NCBI RefSeq assembly: GCF_000757485.1 | Contig: NZ_JPYO01000002.1 | Coordinates: forward strand, 62,001 to 126,000 | Reading direction: 5' to 3' | DNA from: Achromobacter sp. RTa | GTDB taxonomy: Bacteria; Pseudomonadota; Gammaproteobacteria; Burkholderiales; Burkholderiaceae_B | DNA: 64,000 bases | Shown: piece by piece, positions 1-9,343 of the stretch | Layout: every line of letters starts with the position of its first letter | Position numbering within the stretch: position 1 is the first letter of the stretch | Position numbers and translations under genes: made by a program | Notes under the pieces: model-generated | Seen by the model: the letters and a program-made list of their open reading frames with translations, nothing else | The model's database searches: none | What the model was told of the DNA's origin: nothing

Positions 1-1
1 C

Positions 2-625
2 CTGTACACCACCACTCACGCGGCGTGCGCCGTGATGATCCCGGAACGGCTGGCCTCGGACGCGATCGGCGTATCGCGGGATTTCCTGGCTTCGCCCGGC
101 ATACTCAAGCTGCTGGTCTATCAGACTTTGCTGCCGCGCCTGTGCGCCCGCTGCGCGCTGCCGGCGGACAGCCTGTGGGCGCCGTCCGCCGGATCGCCCG
201 GAGCCGGAGCCGCAGTCGATTGGCGGGGATGGATCGAGCGCATGGCCGCAACGTTCCAGCTGGACTCAAGCGTGCTCAGGGTCCGGAACCCCATGGGTTG
301 CCCGGATTGCAGGCGTCCCCACCTGCCCGAGCTCAACGGAACGGCGGGCCGCTGCGTCGCGGCCGAGATGGTCGAACCCGAACGTGTGGACGGCTTCCTC
401 GAACGGGTGCGCGCGCGCGACAACCTGGGCCTCATGCGGCAGGCCCGGGCGGCCGGTCCGGCCGCCTGGCGCGATGACGCCACGCGCGGCGGGCAGGCGC
501 TCGGCAGCGCCTTGTACCGGGCCAGTCTTGGCGAAATCGATCCGCGCTCGCTGTTGCGCCGCTTCGACCTCCCGGCGGGCATGCCAGGAACGGATGCGGG
601 ATCCGTCGGAGCCACCCATGGATGA
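2..625 (+). CDS. Type IVb pilus assembly ATPase (PilQ/GspE family), C-terminal part only
   Basis: The reading frame is open from the window edge, so the N-terminus and the Walker A box are missing. The first visible residues (YTTTHAACAVMIPERL) match the stretch after Walker B in GspE/PilB/PilQ secretion ATPases, where a conserved His lies near the nucleotide. Further on come two CxxC pairs (LCARC and GCPDC) about 55 residues apart, the tetracysteine zinc site of this family. The protein would energise pilin polymerisation at the inner membrane. It overlaps the next gene by 8 bases (ATGGATGA), which indicates translational coupling. The following platform protein, pilin and PilV-like gene point to the R64 thin-pilus type rather than a type II secretion system. 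Confidence 0.85.
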   Translation: MYTTTHAACAVMIPERLASDAIGVSRDFLASPGILKLLVYQTLLPRLCARCALPADSLWAPSAGSPGAGAAVDWRGWIERMAATFQLDSSVLRVRNPMGCPDCRRPHLPELNGTAGRCVAAEMVEPERVDGFLERVRARDNLGLMRQARAAGPAAWRDDATRGGQALGSALYRASLGEIDPRSLLRRFDLPAGMPGTDAGSVGATHG

Positions 626-1757
626 ATCGCTCGACCCGAAGGCGCCGGCCTGGCGCCGGCCGCTTGGCAGCGCTGCGCTGTTGCGCCTGGACGCGGCGCG
701 CTTTCGCTCCCGCCGCGCGGACTACTACGAGTATCTGGCGGATCTGGTCGAGGGCACGCAAGGGCGCAAGAGCCTGCGCGACATCTTCGAGGACGATGCG
801 CGGCGATACGGCCAGGACACCGTGCGCGGGCGCCTCTCGCAGCAGTGGGCGGCCGCATACCAGGATGCGGGCGGCGACCTGGGCGCCGCCTGGGCCGGCA
901 CGCTGCCAGCCGGCGAATGCCTGTTGCTCAGTTGCGTGCAGGACGAAGGCGGGGACCTCGCCGCCGCGCTGCGGGATCTGGCGCGCGCGGCGCGGCAGGC
1001 CGCGGACGCCTGGCTGGCTCTCGCGTCGGCGGCGGCGGCGGGCGTGTTGGCTGCTGCCGTCGCCTTTGCGTTGTTATGCGCCATTCCGTTCTTCACCGTA
1101 CCGCGCTTGCAGCGCGTGTTCCAGGCCGTGCCGGCGGAAGACTACGCCGCCCTGACCCGCGCCTTGTTCGCGCTCGCCGAGGGCCTGAAGGCATGGCTGC
1201 CATTGTGGCTGGTGCTGGTGTTCGGTCTGGCCGCGCTGGGTTTCTGGTCGCTGCCGCACTTCACCGGGCCGGTCAGGGCGCGGCTCGACCGCTGGCTGCT
1301 CTGGCGGCTGTACCGCGATTTCCATGCCATCCGCTTTCTTTCCCTGTTGGCGGTGCTGGTCAGGCAGCACGGCTCCGCCGATACCCGCCTGCGGCGAGCG
1401 CTGGCGGTGCAGGCGCGCGGCGCGCCGCCCTGGCTGCTGGCGCACCTCCAGGACATGCTGGCGCGGATCGACGCCGGCCTGACCGGCCCGGAAATATTCG
1501 GCACGGGCCTGCTCGAGGCGGAAACCTGGTGGTACATGGCCGACATGATCGACGCGCTGGGCATGGAGGCCGGCCTGGCCCGGGCCCGCCAGCGTGTGGA
1601 GGGGCGCCTGCTCGCGCATGTGCGGCGGCAGGCGTCGGCACTGCGCTGGCTGCTGCTGATTGCATCGGTCGCGGCGGTGTTGGGGATCGCGCTCTGGCAT
1701 TACGGCGTGATCGACGAATTGCGCCAGGCGCTTACCAATTTCTATGCCAGCCGGTAG
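618..1757 (+). CDS. GspF/PilR-type inner-membrane platform protein of a type IVb pilus
   Basis: The product has 379 aa and is hydrophobic, with membrane segments near residues 135-160 (AAAAGVLAAAVAFALL), 190-215 (LPLWLVLVFGLAALGF) and at the C-terminus (WLLLIASVAAVLGIAL). This is the usual three-helix pattern of GspF/PilC/PilR proteins, which anchor the assembly ATPase in the inner membrane. I chose the ATG that overlaps the ATPase stop codon, since the frame extends upstream without a better start. The position between ATPase and pilin matches the pilQ-pilR-pilS order of R64-type loci. The name pilR is not assigned because it is also used for an unrelated response regulator. Confidence 0.82.
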   Translation: MDESLDPKAPAWRRPLGSAALLRLDAARFRSRRADYYEYLADLVEGTQGRKSLRDIFEDDARRYGQDTVRGRLSQQWAAAYQDAGGDLGAAWAGTLPAGECLLLSCVQDEGGDLAAALRDLARAARQAADAWLALASAAAAGVLAAAVAFALLCAIPFFTVPRLQRVFQAVPAEDYAALTRALFALAEGLKAWLPLWLVLVFGLAALGFWSLPHFTGPVRARLDRWLLWRLYRDFHAIRFLSLLAVLVRQHGSADTRLRRALAVQARGAPPWLLAHLQDMLARIDAGLTGPEIFGTGLLEAETWWYMADMIDALGMEAGLARARQRVEGRLLAHVRRQASALRWLLLIASVAAVLGIALWHYGVIDELRQALTNFYASR

Positions 1758-1764
1758 GCGGCAG

Positions 1765-1793
1765 GCGCCGGCGGCTCGTTACGCCGCCGGCGC
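1765..1793 (+). repeat. Perfect 11-bp GC-rich hairpin upstream of the pilin gene
   Basis: GCGCCGGCGGC (1765-1775) is exactly complementary to GCCGCCGGCGC (1783-1793), with a 7-base loop. No T-run follows, so it is not a standard terminator. It lies in the 57-base gap between platform and pilin genes. Such hairpins often protect or process mRNA so that the pilin is made in excess; that role is inferred. Confidence 0.6.
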
Positions 1794-1814
1794 TTCATCA
1801 CCCAGGAGACAAGC

Positions 1815-2432
1815 ATGCGGCTTTCCAATGAGTTCCACGCCAGCGCCATCCGGCAACGGGGTTTTTCGCTGATGGAAGTATCCATCGTCACCGCCATCGT
1901 CCTGCTGATCGCGATCGTCGGCATTCCGGCCATCGGCGCCTATGTCATCGAAAACAAGGTGCCCAAGGTCGGCGAAGAGTTGCAGCGTTTCATCGCCAGC
2001 ATGAAGATCAACGGCTTGGGCGGCGGCCTCACTCCCTATGCGGGCCTGGACACGGGCGCCATGGCCAACGCCTTGCGGGATTCCAGCGTCCTGTCCGTGC
2101 AGGGCACGGGCGCGGGGGCGCGCATCGTGCACGGCCTGGGCGGCAACGGCGTGGGCAGCAATGGCGTCATAGAAGTGGCGGCGGCCACGTTCGGCAGCGC
2201 GGGGCTGGGCTCTGCATTTTCCATCACGCTGACCAACGTCAGCCATGCGGCGTGCCCGGCCTTGGCCTCGGTATTGCAGCGGATGTCCGAGATCATCTCC
2301 ATCGGCGGCCAGGGCGGAGCCCGGATCGTGAAGAATGCGCTGGCCACGCCCAGCGTGCCGTACCGGGCCGCCCTGGCCCAGGCGCAGTGCAGCCAGGGCG
2401 ACGTCAACACCTTTGTATTCACCGCCAAATGA
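1815..2432 (+). CDS. Major prepilin of type IVb pilus (PilS-like)
   Basis: The product has 205 aa. A basic leader ends in the prepilin peptidase site RQRG|FSLMEVSIV, so the mature protein begins with Phe and has Glu at position +5, the conserved pilin residue. A hydrophobic helix follows (VTAIVLLIAIVGIPAIGAY). The globular part is Gly/Ala-rich and has two cysteines (near residues 150 and 196) that could form the C-terminal disulphide loop of type IV pilins. The ATG is preceded by AGGAG at 1803-1807. The stop codon overlaps the start of the next gene (ATGA). The roughly 20-residue leader fits type IVb rather than IVa. Confidence 0.88.
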   Translation: MRLSNEFHASAIRQRGFSLMEVSIVTAIVLLIAIVGIPAIGAYVIENKVPKVGEELQRFIASMKINGLGGGLTPYAGLDTGAMANALRDSSVLSVQGTGAGARIVHGLGGNGVGSNGVIEVAAATFGSAGLGSAFSITLTNVSHAACPALASVLQRMSEIISIGGQGGARIVKNALATPSVPYRAALAQAQCSQGDVNTFVFTAK

Positions 2433-3472
2433 AGCGGCTCGCGCCTCCGCGCAACCAACGCGGATTCTCGATGCTGGGGCTGGCGCTTGCTCTGGCCCTG
2501 ACCGTCATGGCCGCCATCTGGGCCTCCAACCAACTGGTGCAGCGGGTCGAGGACGCGGCGGCGCGTTCCGCGGGCATATGGCTCACGCAGATCCGGCTGG
2601 CCGTGGACCAGGTGCTGGCCAGCCATTTCACGGCGCTGGCAAAAGGGGAGGCGCCGCGAGATGCCCAAGGGGCGCCGTTGTTCGCCGACCCCTGGGCGCC
2701 CGCCCTGGGCGAGCTGCGCGCCGCGGGGTTCCTCCCCCCAGGCTTTCCAGAACGGTCCGCCCTGGGTTTTGCGGCCCACGTCCGGGTTGTCCGCGCCCCA
2801 GCATGCCCGGGCGCGCAATGCCGGCTGGACGGGCTGGTCTACAGCGCCCAGCCGCTCCTGAAAACAGGGACGTATATTCCGGACCTGGTGGGCATGGCGG
2901 CCGTCATCGAGGCTGCGGGCGGCTATGGCGGCGCCGTGTGGCCAGGTTCGCCGCGGCGGCTGCGCGGGGCGGCATTCGATTTCGCGAATCCCCCGACGGC
3001 GGGCGTGCCGGTATATGCCCCCGGCACCCTGGCGCTATGGGCAGGAGCGGGAGCGGGGGCAGGGGGGCCGGACCTGGATCGCTTCGTGCGGCGCCACGAC
3101 ACGCGCGATCCCCAGCTCCAGGGAACGCTCACCGTCGGGTCGTCGGCCTCGGTCGGCGCCTACCTTTCCATCGGAGCCCGGGCGGCCGCGGGGCAGTACT
3201 GCGGCGTGGCCAACGGGACGATGGCCAGTTCGGCCCAGGGCGAACTGCTGACGTGCCAATCCAATGTATGGGCCCCGGCCAGCGGCGGTTTTGGGGGCGC
3301 GTTCAGCGTGAACCACCCCCTGGGTTGCTACCATTACTCCGGCGTGTCCACGGCCAACCCGCGCACGGGCAGTTGCTCGTGCCCGTGGGGCTACAGCGCG
3401 GTGATCGTATCCGCGGGCGGCAAATGGACCCAGACGGAGGGCTGGACCACCGGCTATGTCTGCGTGCGCTGA
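2429..3472 (+). CDS. PilV-like minor pilin / pilus-tip adhesin
   Basis: The product has 347 aa. The N-terminus carries a prepilin-type signal (RNQRG|FSMLGLALALALTVM) and a hydrophobic helix. The middle includes NPPTAGVP- and GTLTVGSSASVGAYLSIGA-like stretches resembling PilV stalk regions, and a C-terminal Cys-rich part (GCYHYSG...GSCSCPWGY...YVCVR) ends the protein. In R64, PilV carries shufflon-encoded variable tips; here the gene simply ends and alaS follows 78 bases later, with no recombinase or inverted alternative 3' ends. The tip is therefore probably fixed. The start overlaps the pilin stop by ATGA. Confidence 0.78.
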   Translation: MKRLAPPRNQRGFSMLGLALALALTVMAAIWASNQLVQRVEDAAARSAGIWLTQIRLAVDQVLASHFTALAKGEAPRDAQGAPLFADPWAPALGELRAAGFLPPGFPERSALGFAAHVRVVRAPACPGAQCRLDGLVYSAQPLLKTGTYIPDLVGMAAVIEAAGGYGGAVWPGSPRRLRGAAFDFANPPTAGVPVYAPGTLALWAGAGAGAGGPDLDRFVRRHDTRDPQLQGTLTVGSSASVGAYLSIGARAAAGQYCGVANGTMASSAQGELLTCQSNVWAPASGGFGGAFSVNHPLGCYHYSGVSTANPRTGSCSCPWGYSAVIVSAGGKWTQTEGWTTGYVCVR

Positions 3473-3487
3473 GCCGGCTTCCGTCCG

Positions 3488-3518
3488 TTGCCGCGTATTC
3501 CCGCCAACCCTCTATAAT
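3488..3518 (+). promoter_or_regulatory. Candidate sigma-70 promoter of alaS
   Basis: TTGCCG at 3488-3493 and a perfect TATAAT at 3513-3518 are separated by 19 bases, 32 bases upstream of the alaS ATG. The spacer is longer than the ideal 17. Confidence 0.6.
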
Positions 3519-3550
3519 CAAAAATTCGCCTAAATCCTGCTTCATCCACG

Positions 3551-6175
3551 ATGAAATCCTCCGAGATTCGCCAGCAGTTCCTGCAATTCTTCAAGTCCAA
3601 GGGTCACACCATCGTCCCTTCGTCGTCGCTCGTCCCCGGCAACGACCCGACTTTGCTCTTCACCAATTCGGGCATGGTCCAGTTCAAGGACGTCTTCACG
3701 GGCAAGGAATCGCGGTCCTACACGCGTGCCACTTCGTCGCAGCGCAGCGTGCGCGCCGGCGGCAAGCACAATGACCTGGAGAACGTGGGCTACACCGCCC
3801 GCCACCATACGTTCTTCGAAATGCTGGGCAACTTCAGCTTTGGCGACTATTTCAAGCGCGATGCCATCCAGTACGCCTGGGAGCTGCTGACCCAGGTCTA
3901 CAAGCTGCCGGCCGAGAAGCTCTGGGTCACCGTGTACCAGGAAGACGACGAGGCCTACGACATCTGGGCCAAGGAAGTCGGGGTGCCGGCCGAGCGCATC
4001 ATCCGCATCGGCGACAACAAGGGCGCGCGCTACGCGTCGGACAACTTCTGGCAGATGGCCGATACCGGCCCCTGCGGTCCTTGTTCGGAAATCTTCTACG
4101 ACCACGGCCCCGAGATCTGGGGCGGCCCCCCGGGATCGCCCGAGGAAGACGGCGACCGCTACATCGAGATCTGGAACCTGGTGTTCATGCAGTTCGAACG
4201 CGATGCCGCCGGCAACATGCCGCGCCTGCCGCGTCCCTGTGTCGATACCGGCATGGGCCTGGAGCGTATCGCCGCCGTGCTGCAAGGCGTGCATTCCAAC
4301 TATGAAATCGACCTGTTCCAGCACCTGATCGCCGCCGCCGCGCGCGAAACCGGCATCAAGGACCTGGAAGACAATTCGCTCAAGGTCATCGCCGACCACA
4401 TCCGCGCCTGCTCGTTCCTGATCGTCGACGGCGTGATTCCCAGCAACGAAGGCCGCGGCTACGTGCTGCGCCGCATCGTGCGCCGCGCGCTGCGCCATGG
4501 CTACAAGCTGGGTCAGACCAAGCCGTTCTTCCACCGTCTGGTGCCCGACCTGGTCGCCGAGATGGGCGACGCCTATCCGGAACTGGCCGCCACCGCCGAG
4601 CGCGTGGCGCAGGTGCTCAAGCAGGAAGAAGAGCGTTTCGGCGAAACGCTCGAACACGGCATGCGCATCCTGGATTCCGCCCTGGCCAGCGTGCCCAAGG
4701 GCGGCCAGCTGGACGGCACCACGCTGTTCACGCTGTACGACACCTACGGCTTCCCGGTGGACCTTACCGCCGACATCTGCCGCGAACGCGAAGTGGACGT
4801 GGACATGGCCGGCTTCGAGGTCGCCATGGAACGCCAGCGCGACCAGGCGCGCGCCGCCGGAAAATTCAAGATGGCCGAGGGCCTGAGCTACGAAGGCGCG
4901 GATACGCGTTTCGAAGGCTATGAAAAGCTCGAACTCGACGGCGTCAAGGTCACGGCCCTGTACGTGGACGGTACGCAGGTCCAGCAGGTCAAGGCCGGCC
5001 AGAACGCGGTCGTCGTGCTCGACGCCACGCCGTTCTACGCGGAGTCGGGCGGCCAGGTGGGCGATACGGGCCTGCTCGAGGCCGACGGCCTGCGGTTCGC
5101 CGTCGCCGACACCCTGAAGATCCAGGCCGGCGTCTTCGGCCATCACGGCCTGCTGGAATCGGGCTCCCTGTCCGTGGGCGACACGCTGCTGGCGCGCGTG
5201 GACGCGGTACGCCGCGCCCGCACGGTGCGCAACCACTCGGCCACCCATCTCATGCACAAGGCCCTGCGCCAAGTGCTGGGCGCCCACGTGCAGCAGCGCG
5301 GCTCGCTGGTGGATCCTGACAAGACCCGTTTCGACTTCGCCCAGGATGCGCCGCTGACGGCCGAGCAGATTGCCCGCGTCGAGGCCATCGTCAATGCGGA
5401 AATCCTCGCCAACCAGCCCACCGTGGCGCAGGTCATGCCCTATGACGACGCCGTCAAGGGCGGCGCCATGGCGCTGTTCGGCGAAAAGTACGGCGATACG
5501 GTCCGCGTGCTCGACATCGGCTTCTCGCGCGAGCTTTGCGGCGGCACTCACGTCGCCCGCACCGGCGATATCGGCCTGTTCAAGATCGTTTCCGAAGGCG
5601 GCGTGGCCGCTGGCGTACGCCGCGTCGAGGCCATCACCGGCGACAACGCCCTGGCCTGGGTGCAGAGCCAGAATGCCTTGCTGACGCAAGTCGCGGGCAT
5701 GCTGCGCTCCACGCCCGCGGACCTGCCGGCGCGCATCGCGCAGGTGCAGGAGCAGGTCAAGGCGCTCGAGAAAGACCTCGAGCAATCGCGCAGCAAGCTC
5801 GCCGCCAGCGCGGGCAATGACCTGGCCTCCAGCGCCGCGGTCGACGTCAAGGGCATCAAGGTCCTGGCCGCCGGCATCGGCGATGTGGATCCCAAGGCGC
5901 TGCGCGGCATGGTCGACAACCTGAAGGATCGTCTGAAGCCGGCGGTGGTGCTGCTGGCCACGGGTTCCGCTGATGGCAAGATCAGCGTGGTGGGCGGCGT
6001 CACCGCCGACCTGACCGACCGCATCAAGGCGGGCGATCTGGTCGGTTTCGTGGCCGCGCAGGTTGGCGGCAAGGGCGGTGGCCGTCCGGATATGGCCATG
6101 GGCGGCGGCACCGACGTCAGCGCCTTGCCCGCGGCGATCGCCAGCGTGCAGAAGTGGGTTGACGAGCGTCTGTGA
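3551..6175 (+). CDS. alaS: Alanine--tRNA ligase
   Basis: The product has 874 aa, normal for bacterial AlaRS. It charges tRNA-Ala and clears mischarged Ser/Gly. The catalytic domain begins immediately ([17 protein letters not shown]) and includes [18 protein letters not shown]. The editing domain shows the zinc-binding HSATHLMH (about residue 560) and CGGTH (about 663). The C-Ala domain ends with the Gly-rich [15 protein letters not shown] typical of the family. The start follows a good -10 box. The TusA-like gene overlaps the stop by one base. Confidence 0.98.
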   Translation: MKSSEIRQQFLQFFKSKGHTIVPSSSLVPGNDPTLLFTNSGMVQFKDVFTGKESRSYTRATSSQRSVRAGGKHNDLENVGYTARHHTFFEMLGNFSFGDYFKRDAIQYAWELLTQVYKLPAEKLWVTVYQEDDEAYDIWAKEVGVPAERIIRIGDNKGARYASDNFWQMADTGPCGPCSEIFYDHGPEIWGGPPGSPEEDGDRYIEIWNLVFMQFERDAAGNMPRLPRPCVDTGMGLERIAAVLQGVHSNYEIDLFQHLIAAAARETGIKDLEDNSLKVIADHIRACSFLIVDGVIPSNEGRGYVLRRIVRRALRHGYKLGQTKPFFHRLVPDLVAEMGDAYPELAATAERVAQVLKQEEERFGETLEHGMRILDSALASVPKGGQLDGTTLFTLYDTYGFPVDLTADICREREVDVDMAGFEVAMERQRDQARAAGKFKMAEGLSYEGADTRFEGYEKLELDGVKVTALYVDGTQVQQVKAGQNAVVVLDATPFYAESGGQVGDTGLLEADGLRFAVADTLKIQAGVFGHHGLLESGSLSVGDTLLARVDAVRRARTVRNHSATHLMHKALRQVLGAHVQQRGSLVDPDKTRFDFAQDAPLTAEQIARVEAIVNAEILANQPTVAQVMPYDDAVKGGAMALFGEKYGDTVRVLDIGFSRELCGGTHVARTGDIGLFKIVSEGGVAAGVRRVEAITGDNALAWVQSQNALLTQVAGMLRSTPADLPARIAQVQEQVKALEKDLEQSRSKLAASAGNDLASSAAVDVKGIKVLAAGIGDVDPKALRGMVDNLKDRLKPAVVLLATGSADGKISVVGGVTADLTDRIKAGDLVGFVAAQVGGKGGGRPDMAMGGGTDVSALPAAIASVQKWVDERL

Positions 6176-6432
6176 TGAACGGCCCCGATGCCAGCGCGCA
6201 AGCGCCGTCCTTCGAGCAAGAGGTCGACGCCAGCGGCCTGACCTGCCCCTTGCCCATTCTGCGCGCCAAGAAGGCCTTGGCGCAGATGGCGAGCGGCGAG
6301 GTGCTGCGGGTCATCACCACGGACCGCAACGCGATCCGGGACTTCCAGGCCTTCGCCCGCCAGACCGGCAATACCCTGGTCGCGCAGCAGGAGGTCGACG
6401 GCCGCGGGGTGCATTTCCTGCGGCGGCGTTGA
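6175..6432 (+). CDS. TusA/SirA-family sulfurtransferase
   Basis: The product has 85 aa. The family signature DASGLTCPLPILRAKKAL with the CPxP motif is present, its Cys being the persulfide carrier in TusA-type proteins used for tRNA thiolation and sulfur relay. The ATG at 6175 overlaps the alaS stop (TGATG), suggesting translational coupling; a GTG three bases upstream is an alternative start. The pathway it serves here (mnm5s2U synthesis, molybdenum cofactor or other) cannot be told from sequence. A strong terminator follows. Confidence 0.88.
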   Translation: MNGPDASAQAPSFEQEVDASGLTCPLPILRAKKALAQMASGEVLRVITTDRNAIRDFQAFARQTGNTLVAQQEVDGRGVHFLRRR

Positions 6433-6458
6433 CCGGCCTGAGGCCAGGGCGCAAGAAC

Positions 6459-6488
6459 AAAAAGGCCCGCCTTCCGGCGGGCCTTTTT
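6459..6488. terminator. Bidirectional intrinsic terminator
   Basis: GGCCCGCC (6464-6471) pairs with GGCGGGCC (6476-6483) across a TTCC loop, flanked by A5 on the left and T5 on the right. It can end alaS/tusA-like transcription rightward and the exported-protein gene leftward. Confidence 0.9.
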
Positions 6489-6507
6489 GTTTTGGTCGTC
6501 CGGAGGG

Positions 6508-7089
6508 CTATTTGCGGACGGCGGCAGCCACGGCCTGCGTGATCGTGAAGTCGACGAGATCGCCTTCCTTCAATTGCTGGAGCCGCGCCTGCAGGGCGGG
6601 GTCCTGCACCTGGATGGTGCGCATGCCGCCCTGCGGGCCCTTCAGCGTAACCAGGTTGGCGCTCTTGTTGATGTGCCAGATTTCGGCGGTGATCGTGGTC
6701 TGGCGGCCGGCCGCGCCGGCGGGCATGCCGCCCTTGGGGCTGCGGGTGCCAGCCGTTTCCGTCACGACCTCGGGCGCGCCCGAACCGGCTGGGCGCACGG
6801 CCACCGCCACGGATTCATAGTAGTCGAGCGTCAGCGTGTCGCCGGGCTTGATCTGCTGGAAATTCCGGACGTTGGGGCCCGCCAGGATGTTCAATGTGTT
6901 GCCGTTCTCGCCTTGCAGCGTGATGGTCCGGCTTGCCGGGTCCACTGCGGTGACCTTGCCCGTGGCCGTAGTCAGGGCCGCGCCGACGATGCGGGCGGAG
7001 GCCGCCAGCGGCATCGCCAGCGAACCCGCCAGCAGGCCCGCCAGGGCCAGGCGCGCGACAGGGGTGAAGACAGAATTCCGGTTCTTCAT
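6508..7089 (-). CDS. Exported protein of unknown function
   Basis: The product has 193 aa. The N-terminus is a clear Sec signal (MKNR...LALAGLLAGSLAMPLAASA) with cleavage likely after ASA. The mature part has two short beta-rich units, TGKVTAVDPASRTITLQG near residue 43 and SANLVTLKGPQGGMRTIQV near residue 143, each followed by a segment of the GDTLTL / GDLVDF type. This resembles OB/SH3-like periplasmic domains seen in small metal- or stress-linked exported proteins. I do not recognise the family more closely. It is convergent with tusA-like and shares its terminator. Confidence 0.7.
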   Translation of the reverse strand: MKNRNSVFTPVARLALAGLLAGSLAMPLAASARIVGAALTTATGKVTAVDPASRTITLQGENGNTLNILAGPNVRNFQQIKPGDTLTLDYYESVAVAVRPAGSGAPEVVTETAGTRSPKGGMPAGAAGRQTTITAEIWHINKSANLVTLKGPQGGMRTIQVQDPALQARLQQLKEGDLVDFTITQAVAAAVRK

Positions 7090-7511
7090 GATGTTGCACC
7101 CTCCGGTAGAGGAAGTTGGGGGAAAACACAGGGAAGAAGAGACGGCGGCGAGTGGCGGAAGACCCGCCCTCAGGGGGATGGCTTGAAGACTGCGTGCAAG
7201 CGGCGCCGCAGTGCCGCGGCGGGGTGGAGCAAAGCGCGGGATCTTGCGTACGATGACATAAAACCGATCTCCAAAATCGGGTTTTTCTTCAAACGCACTG
7301 ACTTTGAACGCACAGGGACAGGCACAAGCGTGGCCGGAGGGCTACACTTTGGACTGCGGCGGGCTCCGGCCCATTTTTGTAGAATACCTGGATGTGGTGT
7401 TTTAGGATATAAATCCCGCCGCTACGCAAGATTCCCGCACTCCCATTTGCCAGCTGGCTGGTTTAAGTGCTAGAATTTCCCGTTTTTCACAACTAATTCA
7501 AGGGATTACCT
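7090..7511 (+). promoter_or_regulatory. Intergenic region with the rpsP promoter
   Basis: This 422-base gap separates two divergent genes. A promoter fits just before rpsP: TTGCCA (7447-7452), 18-base spacer, TAGAAT (7471-7476). Around 7261-7287 there is a weak hairpin (CCGAT...ATCGG then GTTTTT) that could end a short rightward transcript. I see no coding sequence that I would support. Confidence 0.55.
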
Positions 7512-7772
7512 ATGGTGGTGATTCGCCTGGCCCGCGGTGGGTCCAAGAAGCGTCCGTTTTACAACCTGGTGGCCACCGATTCGCGTAACCGTCGCGACGG
7601 CCGCTTCATTGAGCGCGTGGGTTTCTACAACCCCGTCGCCAGCGAAGGCACGGAAAACCTGCGCATCGCGCTGGATCGCGTGCAGCACTGGACCAGCAAC
7701 GGCGCCCAACTGTCGCCCGCTGTCGAGCGTCTGGTCAAAGACTACTCGGCCAAGGTTTCCGCCGCGGCTTGA
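7512..7772 (+). CDS. rpsP: 30S ribosomal protein S16
   Basis: The product has 86 aa, full length. It opens with [20 protein letters not shown] and contains [18 protein letters not shown], both diagnostic of bS16, a late-binding small-subunit protein needed for 30S assembly. It is the first gene of the rpsP-rimM-trmD operon and has its own promoter upstream. Confidence 0.98.
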   Translation: MVVIRLARGGSKKRPFYNLVATDSRNRRDGRFIERVGFYNPVASEGTENLRIALDRVQHWTSNGAQLSPAVERLVKDYSAKVSAAA

Positions 7773-7801
7773 TTGCCCGCGTCGCCAAGCCTCAGCCCTG
7801 C

Positions 7802-7850
7802 AGCTTTACAGCGCTTTAAAGCTACCATTCATAGCTGCTTCATAGCTACC
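7802..7850 (+). repeat. Structured repeat in the rpsP-rimM spacer
   Basis: AGCTTTA (7802-7808) pairs with TAAAGCT (7817-7823). TTCATAGCT occurs twice (7828-7836 and 7839-7847), and GCTACC flanks this at 7821-7826 and 7845-7850. The 91-base spacer is otherwise non-coding. The motif could shape an mRNA element inside the operon; its function is unknown. Confidence 0.5.
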
Positions 7851-7863
7851 AAGAGCACGATAC

Positions 7864-8481
7864 ATGCCTGATGCCGCAACCTCCAACGCGGCGCCGACGG
7901 ATTTGATCGAGCTGGGCCGCATCAGTGCAGCCTACGGCGTGAAAGGCTGGGTCAAGGTGCAGCCACATTCGGCCAATGCCGAAGTGCTGCTCTCAGCATC
8001 TCAATGGTGGTTGACTCGCCCTGTGCCTGAACTGGCGCGGGGCGCTGTCGCGTCTGCGCCTGTCGCATACAAGGTCGTGCAAGCCCGTTCGCAAGGGGCC
8101 ACCGTGGTGGCCCAGCTGGCTGGCATTGCCGACCGCGATCAGGCCGAAGCCCTGCGCGGTTGTTCCGTGCGGGCGCCGCGGGGAGCTTTCCCCGCGACCG
8201 AGGAAGACGAATACTACTGGGTCGATCTCATCGGTTGCGCGCTGTATTCCAGCGCCAACGGCGAACCCGCCCTGCTGGGCGTGGTCGACGAGGTCCTGGA
8301 CAACGGCGCTCACGCCGTCCTGAAGGTCCTGCGCCAGACGGCAGGGGGCCAAGGTCCCGAACCCGTCCTGGACGCCAAGGGCCGACCCACCGAAATGCTT
8401 GTTCCGTTCGTGCGCGCGCACATCCACGCCGTCGATCTGGCAGCCCGCCGCATCGACAGCGACTGGCCCGCGGATTTTTGA
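7864..8481 (+). CDS. rimM: Ribosome maturation factor RimM
   Basis: The product has 205 aa. RimM helps mature the 3' domain of 16S rRNA. The N-terminal domain shows [19 protein letters not shown], the classic RimM opening. The C-terminal PRC-barrel domain includes [10 protein letters not shown] and ends with [20 protein letters not shown], matching the LIP(F)V..V...D pattern of the family. The stop codon overlaps the trmD ATG by one base. The protein is slightly long because of an insertion before the PRC barrel ([14 protein letters not shown]). Confidence 0.96.
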   Translation: MPDAATSNAAPTDLIELGRISAAYGVKGWVKVQPHSANAEVLLSASQWWLTRPVPELARGAVASAPVAYKVVQARSQGATVVAQLAGIADRDQAEALRGCSVRAPRGAFPATEEDEYYWVDLIGCALYSSANGEPALLGVVDEVLDNGAHAVLKVLRQTAGGQGPEPVLDAKGRPTEMLVPFVRAHIHAVDLAARRIDSDWPADF

Positions 8482-9317
8482 TGCGATTCGACGTCGTTAC
8501 GCTCTTTCCCGAAATGTTCGGGGTAGTGCGGGACCTGGGTGTCACCGGCCGGGCTCATGCCCAGGGCCGGTGGTCCCTGCATGCCTGGAATCCTCGCGAT
8601 TTCACGCATGACGTGCACCGTACCGTGGACGACCGCCCTTACGGCGGCGGCCCCGGAATGGTGATGATGGCGGGGCCTCTGGAAGCCGCCGTCAATGCCG
8701 CCCAGGAAGCGCGCGCCGCGCAAGGCCTGGGCCGCGCGCCCGTCGCCTTGCTGGCGCCGGTCGGCCGGCGCTATGACCAGGCCGGCGCGGAGTCACTGGC
8801 CGCAAGCGAAGGCATCATCCTCATTTGCGGCCGCTACGAAGGCGTCGACCAGCGGTTCATCGACCGATGCGTCACGCAGGAAATCTCCCTGGGCGATTTC
8901 GTGCTGTCCGGCGGCGAGATCGCCGCGCTGGCAGTGATCGACGCTGCCGTGCGGCTACTTCCCGGCGTGCTGAACGACGGCGATTCCGCCTTGCAGGATT
9001 CCTTCAACGACACCTTGTCCGGCTTGCTGGACAGCCCCCACTACACGCGCCCCGAAGTGTATGAGGGCGAGCCGGTGCCCCCCGCGCTGCTCAGCGGCCA
9101 TCATGCCAATATCGCCCGCTGGCGGCGCGAGCGATCGCTTGCGCTGACGGCCGTCCGGCGGCCCGAGCTGATCGAATCCGCCCGCGCCAAGGGTTGGCTC
9201 GACAAGGCGGACGAACGCTACCTGGCCGAATTGGCCGGTACGTGGGATCCGGCCGCCGAGCCCCCCAAGCGCAGGCGCAGGCCCGCCCGTCCCGCCAAGG
9301 CGCCGGACGCATCCTGA
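8481..9317 (+). CDS. trmD: tRNA (guanine-37-N1)-methyltransferase
   Basis: The product has 278 aa. TrmD makes m1G37 next to the anticodon with S-adenosylmethionine. It starts [13 protein letters not shown] and contains the trefoil-knot cofactor motifs ([24 protein letters not shown]) and the C-terminal DNA/RNA-binding helices. The C-terminal tail is basic ([15 protein letters not shown]), longer than in E. coli. TGATG overlap with rimM. In many relatives rplS follows in this operon; here no rplS is seen downstream. Confidence 0.97.
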   Translation: MRFDVVTLFPEMFGVVRDLGVTGRAHAQGRWSLHAWNPRDFTHDVHRTVDDRPYGGGPGMVMMAGPLEAAVNAAQEARAAQGLGRAPVALLAPVGRRYDQAGAESLAASEGIILICGRYEGVDQRFIDRCVTQEISLGDFVLSGGEIAALAVIDAAVRLLPGVLNDGDSALQDSFNDTLSGLLDSPHYTRPEVYEGEPVPPALLSGHHANIARWRRERSLALTAVRRPELIESARAKGWLDKADERYLAELAGTWDPAAEPPKRRRRPARPAKAPDAS

Positions 9318-9343
9318 CGTTCCCCTCGATCCGGCCCGCTGAC

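Noticed and set aside
2429-3550. A shufflon next to the PilV-like gene
   Set aside because: No inverted alternative 3' ends, repeated 19-bp sites or tyrosine recombinase are present; alaS begins 78 bases after the stop.
3542-5785. A 747-codon open frame antisense to alaS, and similar long antisense frames at 13822-16842, 18953-22561 and 36669-38753
   Set aside because: They lie opposite unmistakable genes. High GC at third positions keeps the antisense frames open. Their proteins are His/Gln/Gly/Val-rich and look like no family.
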